This document shows, one piece after another, positions 26,985-35,516 of a stretch of DNA of 47,827 nt. The stretch is from the NCBI RefSeq assembly GCF_947495285.1, contig NZ_CANLXZ010000025.1, positions 1 to 47,827 on the forward strand. The letters are read 5' to 3'. Source of the DNA: an uncultured Nonlabens sp. GTDB taxonomy: Bacteria > Bacteroidota > Bacteroidia > Flavobacteriales > Flavobacteriaceae. The notes under the pieces are model-generated. The model saw nothing but the letters and a program-made list of their open reading frames with translations. It was not told the DNA's origin and did no database searches. Numbering within the stretch: position 1 is the first letter of the stretch; every line of letters begins with the position of its first letter. Both the position numbers and the translations under genes were made by a program.

Positions 26985-28082
26985 ATGCACGAACTGGCAG
27001 ATAGAAAAATTATTCATGTAGATATGGATGCGTTTTATGCATCTGTAGAGCAACATGATAATCCAGAATTGCGAGGCAAACCTATTGCTGTGGGTGGTGG
27101 TAGTGATCGCGGTGTTGTGGCTGCAGCTAGTTATGAAGCGCGTAAATACGGTGTGCGCAGTGCTATGCCTAGTGTCACGGCAAAGAGATTATGCCCAGAT
27201 CTTATTTTTGTAAAGCATAGATTTGATAGGTACCGTGAGGTCTCCGGTCAAATAAGAGAGATTTTTCATGATTATACAGACCTAGTAGAACCTCTATCAC
27301 TCGACGAGGCTTATCTAGATGTGACAGAGAATAAATACAATTTTCCCAGCGCCACAATTATAGCTTATGAGATAAGAAGACGCATTTATGAAGTTACTGG
27401 TATTACTGCCAGTGCAGGTATATCGGTAAACAAATTCATTGCAAAAATAGCGAGCGATTATAATAAGCCTAATGGGCAAAAAACAATTGTTCCAGAAGAG
27501 ATCATTCCCTTTTTAGAAGAGCTAGACATTCGTAAATTTTACGGAATAGGAAAAGTAACCGCAGAGAAAATGTACCAGCATGGAATTTTTACCGGTAAGG
27601 ACCTTAAAAGAAAGTCCTTAGAGTTTCTTTTAGAACATTTTGGTAAAAGTGGTGGCCATTATTATAAAATTGTACGCGGTATACATAAAAGCCCTGTAAA
27701 AGCAGATAGGATAAGAAAATCTCTAGGTGCAGAGCGTACTTTTTCTGAAAACATATCTAGCGAAGTTTTTATGAAAGAACGTCTCATTCAAATAGCAGAG
27801 GAAATAGAAAAGCGTATTGCAAAGTCTGATGTGGCTGGAAAGACAATTACACTTAAAATCAAATACCGTGATTTTAAAACTCAAACACGTAGTAAGACCC
27901 TGCCTTATTACATAAGAGATAAGGAGACTATTTTAAATACCGCAGTTGATCTATTAGAACAAGAAAATTTTAGAGAAAGTGTGCGATTATTAGGTATTAC
28001 ATTGAGTAATCTCAATACCTCAAAAATAGAAGAGCAAGAAGAGGATAATGTGGTAGAGGTACAATTAGGCTTTGGTTTTTAA
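26985..28082 (+). CDS. dinB: DNA polymerase IV (Y family)
   Basis: Translesion DNA polymerase. 365 residues. The palm motifs HVDMDAFYASVEQ (about 10-22) and SLDEAYLDVT (about 105-114) hold the catalytic acidic residues. The thumb helix-hairpin-helix is FYGIGKVTAEKMYQHGI. The little-finger domain follows, and the very C-terminal segment VEVQLGFGF ends like the beta-clamp binding peptides of Pol IV (inference). No LexA-type operator was recognised. The TAATTTTG box 4 bases before the ATG suggests a leaderless message. Confidence 0.96.
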   Translation: MHELADRKIIHVDMDAFYASVEQHDNPELRGKPIAVGGGSDRGVVAAASYEARKYGVRSAMPSVTAKRLCPDLIFVKHRFDRYREVSGQIREIFHDYTDLVEPLSLDEAYLDVTENKYNFPSATIIAYEIRRRIYEVTGITASAGISVNKFIAKIASDYNKPNGQKTIVPEEIIPFLEELDIRKFYGIGKVTAEKMYQHGIFTGKDLKRKSLEFLLEHFGKSGGHYYKIVRGIHKSPVKADRIRKSLGAERTFSENISSEVFMKERLIQIAEEIEKRIAKSDVAGKTITLKIKYRDFKTQTRSKTLPYYIRDKETILNTAVDLLEQENFRESVRLLGITLSNLNTSKIEEQEEDNVVEVQLGFGF

Positions 28083-28124
28083 AATATAATTGTTTTTATT
28101 TAAGATATTTAGCATCTTAATTTA

Positions 28125-28132
28125 TAGCTTTG
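28125..28132 (+). promoter_or_regulatory. Possible promoter -7 box of the PAS protein gene
   Basis: TAGCTTTG ends 7 bases before the ATG at 28140. Confidence 0.45.
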
Positions 28133-28139
28133 TCGCTTC

Positions 28140-28643
28140 ATGAATTTACAAAGTTCTCAATTTACTGTTTTACATAACGAGTTAAAAAGTACTCCATTAT
28201 TATCATGGAGTATTATGAAACGCTTGTTATGGGATATGGATAGTGACCTTCTAGATAGCCTAGACGCTATAGCTATTAAGCACAACTGGCATTTTAAATA
28301 TTTCATCGATAGATTTACTCATTTTAAAGGTTATGCTATCGTATTAATGGATACCCAATCTATTATAAAAGTAGCTTCTAATAACATTTTTGATCTAACA
28401 GGATATCATTCTGAAGAATTAATTAATGTGTCGTGTAGATCTCTCAGTGGTAAAGAGACTAGTGAAGACGTGATATTTTTAATGGATGTCGCCATTGCCG
28501 AAGGTATTCCCTACGAGGTTAGAGTTATCAATTATAGAAAAGATAATACTCCTTATATGTCTGTGAAACATGCCTTTCCTATTTATAATGGAGATGATGA
28601 AATCTCGCATTATATAATATTTGAGCAGGAATATGATGCCTAA
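28140..28643 (+). CDS. Lone PAS domain protein
   Basis: 167 residues. The first 60 or so are helical with no family I know. The rest is a PAS fold: YAIVLMDTQSIIKVASNNIFDLTGYHSEELI is the classic sensing-core start, and INYRKDNTPYMSVKHAFPIYNGDDEISHYII gives the terminal strands. No kinase, cyclase or DNA-binding domain follows, so it is either a stand-alone sensor, an adaptor, or what remains of a larger protein. The downstream 690 bases contain only broken frames. Promoter box TAGCTTTG 7 bases upstream. Confidence 0.8.
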   Translation: MNLQSSQFTVLHNELKSTPLLSWSIMKRLLWDMDSDLLDSLDAIAIKHNWHFKYFIDRFTHFKGYAIVLMDTQSIIKVASNNIFDLTGYHSEELINVSCRSLSGKETSEDVIFLMDVAIAEGIPYEVRVINYRKDNTPYMSVKHAFPIYNGDDEISHYIIFEQEYDA

Positions 28644-29334
28644 TTGGGCACGTTCATACAATACATAATCGCCTGACAGACAGTTGTTTTAAAATACGTT
28701 TATAAAGATAAAGATCTTAAAAACGGAGCTTTAATTATAAATGTACCATGGCACTACAAAGAATTTCTGACTTAGTGGATAGTAGTTCTCTTTTTTCTTT
28801 TCAATGAAGATGATGACTTATTTTATTCTCGTTTTTTTTTATAAAGTGTTACAGTTACCACTCTCATAGAAAACTAGTAGAACAACGCAACAGCAATCTT
28901 TATTTTCTGTTCTTTTGTGGTATATACTACAGATTTGAAACGTAGGACTAATTTTAAAATCAACAGCCAGATAGGTTGTGAATTTACATAATTTCTAGAT
29001 ATCCATGCTTTAAAAAAGAGATGCTATGATCAATGTAGCGATTTTACTGATAGCCCTGATCTGGTAAAAGTGGACGTTACTGTTTATGAGAGTGAGCAGT
29101 GTTTTCTAGAATAAATAAAGATTACAGAAGACTCATTATAAAAAAAAGAAAGTTAAACTAGTACTATACATCGTAAAGGCGAACATATAGATAAGCCCTA
29201 TTTTATAAATGTAACTATTTTAGGTTCTATGTGGTCAATACATATCAAGTGTGTATTTTATCGAATAATTATTACTTTTTTAAGTGTAATAGGAGAAAAA
29301 ATTACATATTAGCATAACCTTAAAAAATAGAATT
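28644..29334. other. Long gap with no supported gene
   Basis: Frames are short. The longest stretch I followed by eye is about 55 codons (from roughly 28984 to 29114, plus strand) and follows a 36-codon open stretch in the same frame ended by a TAA. This might be a decayed gene, but I recognise no domain in it. Confidence 0.3.
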
Positions 29335-29442
29335 ATGGAAGCAAATTATATAGAAGAAAAAAAGCCTAATACTATCGCTGCAATATATAGATTAATCACT
29401 GGCTTAATAAAATTAGTTACCAGGACTTTCTTTTCTTTCTAA
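29335..29442 (+). CDS. Possible 35-residue peptide
   Basis: Starts MEANYIEEKKPNTIAAIYRL and continues as an amphipathic, then hydrophobic, basic helix ending TRTFFSF. It stands alone, 18 bases before the convergent stop of queD. No good promoter box was found. It might be a small membrane-active peptide or chance. Confidence 0.3.
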   Translation: MEANYIEEKKPNTIAAIYRLITGLIKLVTRTFFSF

Positions 29443-29460
29443 ACTTTATTCACTGAATAA

Positions 29461-29913
29461 TTAAACCTGGTCTGCAGCATGCCACTCTGCATAACTAGTT
29501 TCTGTTTCTCTTAATCTTAATGTATGCAAGGTTATATTACTAGGTAAACGTCCTTTAATTTTATCTGCAAAGTCTATAATCATCATCTCGCTAGTAGGTT
29601 GATAATCTACTAGAATTACATCGTGACCGCGGTCAGAGAGTTCTTTGGCCAGTTCTACATGCGGTGTGTTTTTATTAAAGACCGTTGCATGATCAAATGG
29701 ATCTACGATCTCTTCTTTGATAATTTTTTTCAAATCACCAAAATCGATCACCATTCCATGCTTTACATGCCCTAACTCATTTATAGGTGTTCCTATTACC
29801 GTAACGGCTAGTTTATAACTGTGTCCGTGTACATTGCGACACTTACCATCATACCCATAAAGTGCATGACCAGTTTCAAATGTAAATTCTTTTGTAATAC
29901 GTACTTTTCTCAT
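29461..29913 (-). CDS. queD: 6-carboxytetrahydropterin synthase family protein (QueD/PTPS)
   Basis: 150 residues. Converts 7,8-dihydroneopterin triphosphate towards queuosine (or a related pterin) precursors. FTFETGHAL and NVHGHSYKL supply the zinc-binding His residues, and FDHATVF and the Glu-rich C-terminus (LRETETSYAEW) are family-typical. The start codon overlaps the stop codon of a small upstream ORF as ATGA, so translation is probably coupled to it. Other queuosine genes are not in the window. Confidence 0.92.
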   Translation of the reverse strand: MRKVRITKEFTFETGHALYGYDGKCRNVHGHSYKLAVTVIGTPINELGHVKHGMVIDFGDLKKIIKEEIVDPFDHATVFNKNTPHVELAKELSDRGHDVILVDYQPTSEMMIIDFADKIKGRLPSNITLHTLRLRETETSYAEWHAADQV

Positions 29914-30044
29914 CCTTTACGCTTGTATTTATTATAAATTACTACAATAATGAGAAGTAAACCTAATATTAAAAAAAGTCCTGAGCCGCCTAAAAATCCT
30001 ATGATATCTAAGAACGTGTTGTTCTCTATACGTAACGCTTGCAT
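29910..30044 (-). CDS. Small single-span membrane protein coupled to queD
   Basis: 44 residues, beginning MQALRIENNTFLDIIGFLGG, then a strongly hydrophobic stretch of Leu/Ile/Val (about residues 21-36) and a basic end YNKYKRKG: one membrane span with the positive end probably in the cytoplasm. Reasons to call it: TATCTTTG promoter box 17 bases before its ATG, and its TGA overlaps the queD ATG by four bases. I know no family. It is short and the frame could still be chance. Confidence 0.6.
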   Translation of the reverse strand: MQALRIENNTFLDIIGFLGGSGLFLILGLLLIIVVIYNKYKRKG

Positions 30045-30061
30045 ATGCTATTATTAAGGTA

Positions 30062-30069
30062 CAAAGATA
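30062..30069 (-). promoter_or_regulatory. Promoter -7 box of the small ORF-queD operon
   Basis: TATCTTTG on the minus strand, 17 bases before the ATG of the 44-residue ORF. No -33 TTG at exact spacing. Confidence 0.5.
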
Positions 30070-30098
30070 ATAAGTTTATTTGAGGATAGTGTGGTATC

Positions 30099-30114
30099 CG
30101 CTTTCGCTAAAGCG
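30099..30114. repeat. Palindrome copy (1 mismatch), intergenic
   Basis: CGCTTTCGCTAAAGCG, one base off the consensus, between the stop of the MATE gene and the queD operon promoter. Confidence 0.85.
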
Positions 30115-30144
30115 GAATTAACACCATCTTTCTTTCATTAAAAA

Positions 30145-31479
30145 CTATTCTAGTACCATAGCAGCCAGTTTATATCTAAATTTAAAATACAAAACAGAGG
30201 CGCGCCCTACCATCCATGCAAAGAAGGCTAACCAGACGGCATAAAGGTTATCATTAAAATAGTCAAGAACAAATAGAACCGGTAAAAATACCAATACCGT
30301 AAGAATCCATAATAAATTACGTAGGTAGGAAGCCTGTCCCCAACCTTTAAATATACCGTCGTAAACAAAAGCAACCGCATTTATAGGTTGCATGAGTAGC
30401 ACGACCCAGAAGTAGTTTTCTATATTCTCTAGCACCTCAGCGTCGTCTGTAAAACGTGTTCCTAAATAAGGATACAACAGAGTACAAATAACAGCTAGAA
30501 TTACCGCCATAACGACACCGTAAAGAGTGGTTTTATTTGCTAGATATTTGAGAGAAGCTACATCTTTAGATCCAAATAACTTACCTCCTATCGCATTACC
30601 AGCATTTGCAAAACCATCTACTAGAAATGAGAAAAACAACCATACATTCATAAGAACAGCGTGTGCTGCTGCCTCTTCTACTCCATAACTATTTGCAAAT
30701 CGATAAGAAAGGTAGATCGCTGCATTTATGGCTACGGTGCGCAAAAAGAAATTTGCAGTAAGACTTATATGTTTCTTAAGTTTTTCATGAGGTTTCCATA
30801 GCGTCAGTTTCATGTTGAAAACGGTGTTTTTATACAGAAAGAAGGTAGCTATTAACACCATGACTAACTGTGCTGCAAGACTAGCATATGCGGCCCCCAT
30901 AATACCATAAGCAGGTACAAAACCTTTAATACCATAAACCAGTATTACATTTAGACCTATGTTTACTGCTGCACCTGACAGGCTTGCTATCATGGCCCAA
31001 GAGGTGTTTTGAAGCCCTCTAAATATTCCAAAAATTGCAAATGCACACAACGTCATAGGGTAACCTATAGCTCTTATTTGGTAATAACTAGCTGCTATAG
31101 AAAGTACCTCGCCGTGCGCATTATAAAGTGTAAATATAAAACTAGCTATAGGAGCAGTAACTAAATAAATAAGAGTACCTAAAATAATATTTAACCACAC
31201 CACTTGTGGTATGAGATCATTAATTTTTTCTAGCTGGTTTGCTCCTAACGTATTAGATACAATAGAAGAAATAGAGGTTTTAGTCTGTGCGAGTGTCCAG
31301 ATTATAGCACTCAAAAATGTCCCTACTAGACCTATAGCAGCAAGTGCATTTGTTGTATCGCCATCCATCTTACCGATAATTGCAAGATCAGTGATGCTTA
31401 TAAGAGGCTCTGCTATACCTGCAATTATAGCTGGTATTGCTAGTTTAAGTATTTGCGAAGTATTGATTTGAACAGCCAT
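30145..31479 (-). CDS. MATE family efflux transporter (DinF-like)
   Basis: 444 residues with about 12 hydrophobic spans in two related halves. The start ILKLAIPAIIAGIAEPLISITDLAIIGK is typical of MATE proteins, and GIFRGLQNTSWAM lies near the middle. It should export drugs or metabolites in exchange for Na+ or H+ across the inner membrane; the substrate is not predictable. The TATCTTTG box lies 8 bases before the ATG. The sequence pattern is nearer DinF than NorM. Confidence 0.9.
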   Translation of the reverse strand: MAVQINTSQILKLAIPAIIAGIAEPLISITDLAIIGKMDGDTTNALAAIGLVGTFLSAIIWTLAQTKTSISSIVSNTLGANQLEKINDLIPQVVWLNIILGTLIYLVTAPIASFIFTLYNAHGEVLSIAASYYQIRAIGYPMTLCAFAIFGIFRGLQNTSWAMIASLSGAAVNIGLNVILVYGIKGFVPAYGIMGAAYASLAAQLVMVLIATFFLYKNTVFNMKLTLWKPHEKLKKHISLTANFFLRTVAINAAIYLSYRFANSYGVEEAAAHAVLMNVWLFFSFLVDGFANAGNAIGGKLFGSKDVASLKYLANKTTLYGVVMAVILAVICTLLYPYLGTRFTDDAEVLENIENYFWVVLLMQPINAVAFVYDGIFKGWGQASYLRNLLWILTVLVFLPVLFVLDYFNDNLYAVWLAFFAWMVGRASVLYFKFRYKLAAMVLE

Positions 31480-31487
31480 CGAGAGTG

Positions 31488-31495
31488 CAAAGATA
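31488..31495 (-). promoter_or_regulatory. Promoter -7 box of the MATE transporter gene
   Basis: TATCTTTG on the minus strand, ending 8 bases before the ATG at 31479. Confidence 0.45.
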
Positions 31496-31654
31496 AAGAC
31501 TGTATGGGAAGATCTTTCATATATAAATGAAATGTGATCCTATACACCAATGGCCTAATAATTATAAGAGTAAGAGGTGGTATCAATATAGATTACACGT
31601 TGTTTTAAAATTAAATATCTTTATAAAATAGCTTTAAATAGTAACTTTAAGAAC

Positions 31655-31662
31655 TATATTTG
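31655..31662 (+). promoter_or_regulatory. Promoter -7 box for a non-coding transcript
   Basis: TATATTTG followed by GCGCCCC. TTT lies at the -33 spacing instead of TTG. No reading frame follows on this strand, only a structured stretch and a terminator. Confidence 0.5.
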
Positions 31663-31668
31663 CGCCCC

Positions 31669-31816
31669 AGCAATATTAAACTAGTTGAATTAACTTTTAC
31701 TTGCTGTATTTATCTAACGATAAATAGATAGAAAAGATGTTTATAGAAAAGAGTCCTTTATATTGTTATGTTGGACTTCTAGAAAAAGCTGAGGAGCTCC
31801 ATCCTTGGCTTTTTTG
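31669..31816 (+). ncRNA. Candidate structured small RNA
   Basis: About 150 bases between a plus-strand promoter box and a terminator hairpin, in a region with no gene. Stems seen by eye: CAGCAA with TTGCTG, a strong ATTTATC/GATAAAT hairpin, AGTCC/GGACT, then the terminator. I could not match it to SRP RNA, tmRNA or RNase P RNA; 6S RNA is possible but not shown. The alternative is that only the terminator is real, serving the hydrolase gene on the other strand. Confidence 0.4.
31784..31816. terminator. Bidirectional terminator
   Basis: AAGCTGAGG pairs with CCTTGGCTT (two G-U pairs) with an A run on the left and T run on the right. It serves the minus-strand hydrolase gene and any plus-strand transcript from 31655. 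Confidence 0.75.
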
Positions 31817-31835
31817 TTTTATAAAATTTAGAAAA

Positions 31836-32666
31836 TCATCTTAAAAAGTTTATCATACACTGAATTGCCTCTCTTAAATGAGCAGGCAATAAACTAGATT
31901 CCCAAGGATGTGAAGCGCCTAGTGTATGGTTAGCCTCTCTTATCAACTTTAATTGAGAGTTAGGACTGGCTTTATGAATGGCTAGAGCATCGTATACTAG
32001 AACGGTTGTATCATTCTCACCATGTAAAATAAGGTGTGGCTGCTTTATTTTTTCAGCTTGTTTGAGAATTGTTAATGCTTCTTCATTTTGAACAAAATCT
32101 TCATAAAACTGATAAAAAAGTGGCATTTCTTGTTTGGTACGTCCATTTTTAACGTACATGACACCATTTTCTTTCCAGTTTTCTAATGCTTTACCGTTAG
32201 GAAAACGCTCTGCATAATTAGCTACTGCAGCTAGGGTAATCAGTTTTGAAATTCTACTGTCTTTTGCGGTAACAATAGTGGTAATCCCACCAGCTCTGGA
32301 GTGTCCAATTAGATTGATTTGAGTGCTATTTATAGGCAACTCAGAGTTCTCTATCCAGTCCAGTACTGTAACCGTATCACGTACTTCTTTACTATAATTA
32401 TTATTTCCGAAGGCATCTAGATCTGGAAAATCTATGGGTTGCTCTACCGTGCCCCCATTGTGTGAATAGTTGAATTTTATGAATAGAAATCCCGCTTTGG
32501 CAAAAGCCGAACCCATCAAACTCCATGCACCCCAATCTTTATAACCTTTATATCCATGACAAAAAACTACGACAGGTAAAGGCGTACTAGATTCTAAATA
32601 TTCAAAGTCTAACAGTATATCACGGTTGTTCTCTCCTTTTATTATGTTGTTATTACTGGTTATCAT
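31836..32666 (-). CDS. Alpha/beta hydrolase (dienelactone hydrolase/esterase-like)
   Basis: 276 residues, cytoplasmic. VVFCHGYKGYKDWGAW forms the oxyanion region; the nucleophile elbow is GHSRAGG; LILHGENDTT holds the acid; and EANHTLGASHPW holds the His. This triad order fits the alpha/beta hydrolase fold; the substrate is unknown. The ATG overlaps the stop of the AddB-like gene by four bases (ATGA), so they share a transcript. A degenerate palindrome (32493-32508) is read as SAFAKAG after the first helix. Confidence 0.86.
   Translation of the reverse strand: MITSNNNIIKGENNRDILLDFEYLESSTPLPVVVFCHGYKGYKDWGAWSLMGSAFAKAGFLFIKFNYSHNGGTVEQPIDFPDLDAFGNNNYSKEVRDTVTVLDWIENSELPINSTQINLIGHSRAGGITTIVTAKDSRISKLITLAAVANYAERFPNGKALENWKENGVMYVKNGRTKQEMPLFYQFYEDFVQNEEALTILKQAEKIKQPHLILHGENDTTVLVYDALAIHKASPNSQLKLIREANHTLGASHPWESSLLPAHLREAIQCMINFLR
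32493..32508. repeat. Degenerate palindrome copy (3 mismatches)
   Basis: CGCTTTGGCAAAAGCC, read on the minus strand as A-F-A-K-A in the hydrolase gene. It may be a decayed copy or chance, since AFAKAGF also fits the fold. Confidence 0.45.
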
Positions 32667-35392
32667 ACGGGCTTTTCTGTTAGAGGGATATCTTTATGAA
32701 ATAGTTCTTTAATCAACACAAAAAGTACCGCTTCAAAATCTTTAAGCACTACAACATCGATCATTTTTTCTTTATAAGATCTTCCGGCTTTAAAACCAAA
32801 AGGTATGTAGCCTTGATCAAAATTCTTAAAACTTATTATACCAGCACTTGCTTCTGTAAAAGGCTCATTATGGCTGTATAAGTATGTGTACATGAGTACT
32901 TGAAATGCCTTAGCTTTTCCATAATCATCGATTATGATATCAAAGTTTTCTGGATCTATACCTACGTTACCTTTAGCCGTTGCACCAGATTTATAGTCTA
33001 TAATACGCAACTTACCATCTAACTGGTCGATACGGTCTACCATACCATGTATTTTTACCTTACCTATTTCGGGCACATCAATTACAGCCTCTAGTTTGCG
33101 CTCTACACTTTTAATAATTAGTTCACTACCGCTGGCAACTAGATCTAGATCGCTTTGCACCATCATTTTTATATAATGCAGTGATACTTCATAAATGATT
33201 TTATTCTTACCTAGAGGACTAGAATCTGACTTGTAACATTCTTGATAAGCCACATCTAATTCTGGCTTTATCTGTTTTTTAATTTTATCAAAATCTTCTT
33301 TGATTAAAATCTTATTCACATAGGGCTGATACAGTTTATCCAGCGCCTCATGTATGATAGAACCCATGGTATTTGCTGCTATATTTTCTTCTACATCTTC
33401 CATTTGAGAAATACGTAAAATCTTACTAGCATAAAAATCTATAGGATTGCGCACATAACTCGTTAAGGCAGACGGGCTGAAACCACTACTCGCTATTTGT
33501 TGTAATCTTTTAAAATAAGATGGTTCTTTTTCTATCACCATTAATTCTTCTTTTACAGCGCTATTTTTAAAGATATAATGCTGGTGAGATACTATATGCT
33601 TAGAATTAGGATCTGTTTCTAGTTGTGTTAAAAACCTACTTTTCTCGCCACCAACTAGAGTATCACCTTCTGTATTGTAAATAAATGCTGCATGATTTAC
33701 TCTGTGTAGTAATCTATAAAAGTGATATGCATAGACACTATCCTTCTCTGAATAAGTAGGCAGTGCAAACTGGTATTTCATATCATTAGAGATATAAGAA
33801 GCTGTAGATTTTCCTGCAGGTAAAATCCCCTCATTTACCGATAACATAATGGTGTTTTTATAATCTAATGCTCTGGTCTCTAAAAGTCCCATTATTTGCA
33901 AACCGCGTACAGGTTCTCCTATAAAATCTAGATTTTTTAAAGGAACCAGTTGCTTGTATAAATAGGCCACCGTTTTAAGATCCTTTATCTCTTCATTATT
34001 ATCTACTATGGTAGATAAATTCTGTACTACCTCTGTAATACCTAGTAATTGCTCTATTTCTAGCCTTCTATTCTCCACTTGCAATAACCTGGCCTTTAGC
34101 TCTAACAGAACTCTTTCTATTAACTTAATAAGCTCACCTACATTTTGAATAGGTGTCATGATTAAATTCATAATAGTACCTTCTACCACCTCATTAAAAC
34201 TAGATGGAGTCACGTAGATTAAATTATTGTCTTTAATAAATTTTACTAATTTACGAGAGTCACTGTCTATTAAAACAAAGGCAAATGAAGACTCTAGAAT
34301 ATTTACTACTCCTTTGTAATAATAACCATCATCAGAGGCCTCATTATGCATTTTAATAATATCATACACAAATGCAGATAGCGGTAACTGGTCTAGAGAT
34401 AAACCCATCGTTACATTAAAGTGCTCAATATTATCTGGTATAGCGTCTAGTAATGGTAAAAGCAATCTCTCGTCTGCGAGGATAATAGCAGTATTTTCTA
34501 GCTCTTCTTGAGGTATTTGCTTCATTAATTTCACAGCAACCTGGATCATACTTAAATTACCAGCTGCACCATGAATATCTATTTTCTTATTAGACTGGTA
34601 TTCATTACCATATATGTTAAGCTCGTTCTTATCATAATACTTCCAGTCTTTTTTAAACTTGCGTATAAATTTACCAGATTCATGATAAGGCAATTCCATA
34701 AGGTATTGATCTATATCCCAGTAAATATAAGCCTGATTTTCCTCTAGCAGTTTTTGGATAATATTAGATTCGGCGGTATTGAGTGCGTTAAGCCCTAAGA
34801 AAATGGTTTTGTTAGTAGCAGTAGAGTCGTTAGATAATTGTTCCGCTTTGGCGAAAGCTAACCTATAAGCCATCCCCTGATATACCGTTTCATTTTCTAA
34901 GCATAATTGCTGGAAAGCATTATAATATAAATGGAGTTTTTTCCAAAACCTCAAATACTTAGACACCATCAAAGTTGGATTTTTATTTAATGCCCAGTGA
35001 TCCATCTCTTTCACACTGCCCAGATAATTGAAGAACTGCTCTGGATCTACTAGATAGCGATCCATTTCATTAAAATCTTTAAGTATAGTAGTTGCCCAGC
35101 CCATGAATTCATCAAAACTGTCTACATTATTTTCTGTTTCTACACTTTTATAAGCCTTATAAAAAAGGGGCAATAAATCGAGATCATTAACTATTTCTAC
35201 CTGACTTAATTTTTCAATATACTCAGTAACGCTATAAATAATAGGTAAAAAAACAGGTTGTTCTATACGTTGTGCGAGATACCTGCTTAAAAAAATACCT
35301 ACACGCCTAGATGGCACGACATAAGTAGCTGTCATGACATCTATATTTTTATTTCCTAAGTCTGTAAGGACTTTTTCTAAAAATGAATTCAT
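32663..35392 (-). CDS. AddB-like PD-(D/E)XK nuclease (inactivated-helicase type)
   Basis: 909 residues. The N-terminal part (about 1-300) resembles a UvrD/AddB-like fold without a proper Walker A (YVVPSRRVGIFLSRYLA replaces the P-loop). The C-terminal domain has GSIIHEALDKLY and VKIHGMVDRIDQ, then IIDYKSGAT: the His, Asp and D-x-K residues of the RecB-type nuclease motif (about 715-790). Such proteins pair with an AddA/RecB helicase to process DNA ends in recombination. No AddA gene adjoins it here. An imperfect palindrome copy is read as LAFAKAE at about residue 180. It shares a four-base overlap with the hydrolase gene. Confidence 0.85.
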   Translation of the reverse strand: MNSFLEKVLTDLGNKNIDVMTATYVVPSRRVGIFLSRYLAQRIEQPVFLPIIYSVTEYIEKLSQVEIVNDLDLLPLFYKAYKSVETENNVDSFDEFMGWATTILKDFNEMDRYLVDPEQFFNYLGSVKEMDHWALNKNPTLMVSKYLRFWKKLHLYYNAFQQLCLENETVYQGMAYRLAFAKAEQLSNDSTATNKTIFLGLNALNTAESNIIQKLLEENQAYIYWDIDQYLMELPYHESGKFIRKFKKDWKYYDKNELNIYGNEYQSNKKIDIHGAAGNLSMIQVAVKLMKQIPQEELENTAIILADERLLLPLLDAIPDNIEHFNVTMGLSLDQLPLSAFVYDIIKMHNEASDDGYYYKGVVNILESSFAFVLIDSDSRKLVKFIKDNNLIYVTPSSFNEVVEGTIMNLIMTPIQNVGELIKLIERVLLELKARLLQVENRRLEIEQLLGITEVVQNLSTIVDNNEEIKDLKTVAYLYKQLVPLKNLDFIGEPVRGLQIMGLLETRALDYKNTIMLSVNEGILPAGKSTASYISNDMKYQFALPTYSEKDSVYAYHFYRLLHRVNHAAFIYNTEGDTLVGGEKSRFLTQLETDPNSKHIVSHQHYIFKNSAVKEELMVIEKEPSYFKRLQQIASSGFSPSALTSYVRNPIDFYASKILRISQMEDVEENIAANTMGSIIHEALDKLYQPYVNKILIKEDFDKIKKQIKPELDVAYQECYKSDSSPLGKNKIIYEVSLHYIKMMVQSDLDLVASGSELIIKSVERKLEAVIDVPEIGKVKIHGMVDRIDQLDGKLRIIDYKSGATAKGNVGIDPENFDIIIDDYGKAKAFQVLMYTYLYSHNEPFTEASAGIISFKNFDQGYIPFGFKAGRSYKEKMIDVVVLKDFEAVLFVLIKELFHKDIPLTEKPV
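34844..34859. repeat. Palindrome copy (2 mismatches), inside the AddB-like gene
   Basis: CGCTTTGGCGAAAGCT, read on the minus strand as A-F-A-K-A-E at about residue 180. Confidence 0.75.
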
Positions 35393-35451
35393 CTGGTTAA
35401 GATAATTAATATGCTCATTTTAGCGAACAAATTTGCATAGCTTTTAGAAAT

Positions 35452-35487
35452 AAAAAAAGTCCATTTGCAATTACAAATGGACTTTTT
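35452..35487. terminator. Strong intrinsic terminator after the OmpA/PorE-like gene
   Basis: AAAGTCCATTTG pairs with CAAATGGACTTT around a six-base loop, with A and T runs on either side. It ends the PorP/OmpA transcript on the minus strand. Confidence 0.92.
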
Positions 35488-35516
35488 TAAAAGCTTGTGT
35501 CGTATAATAATACCCT

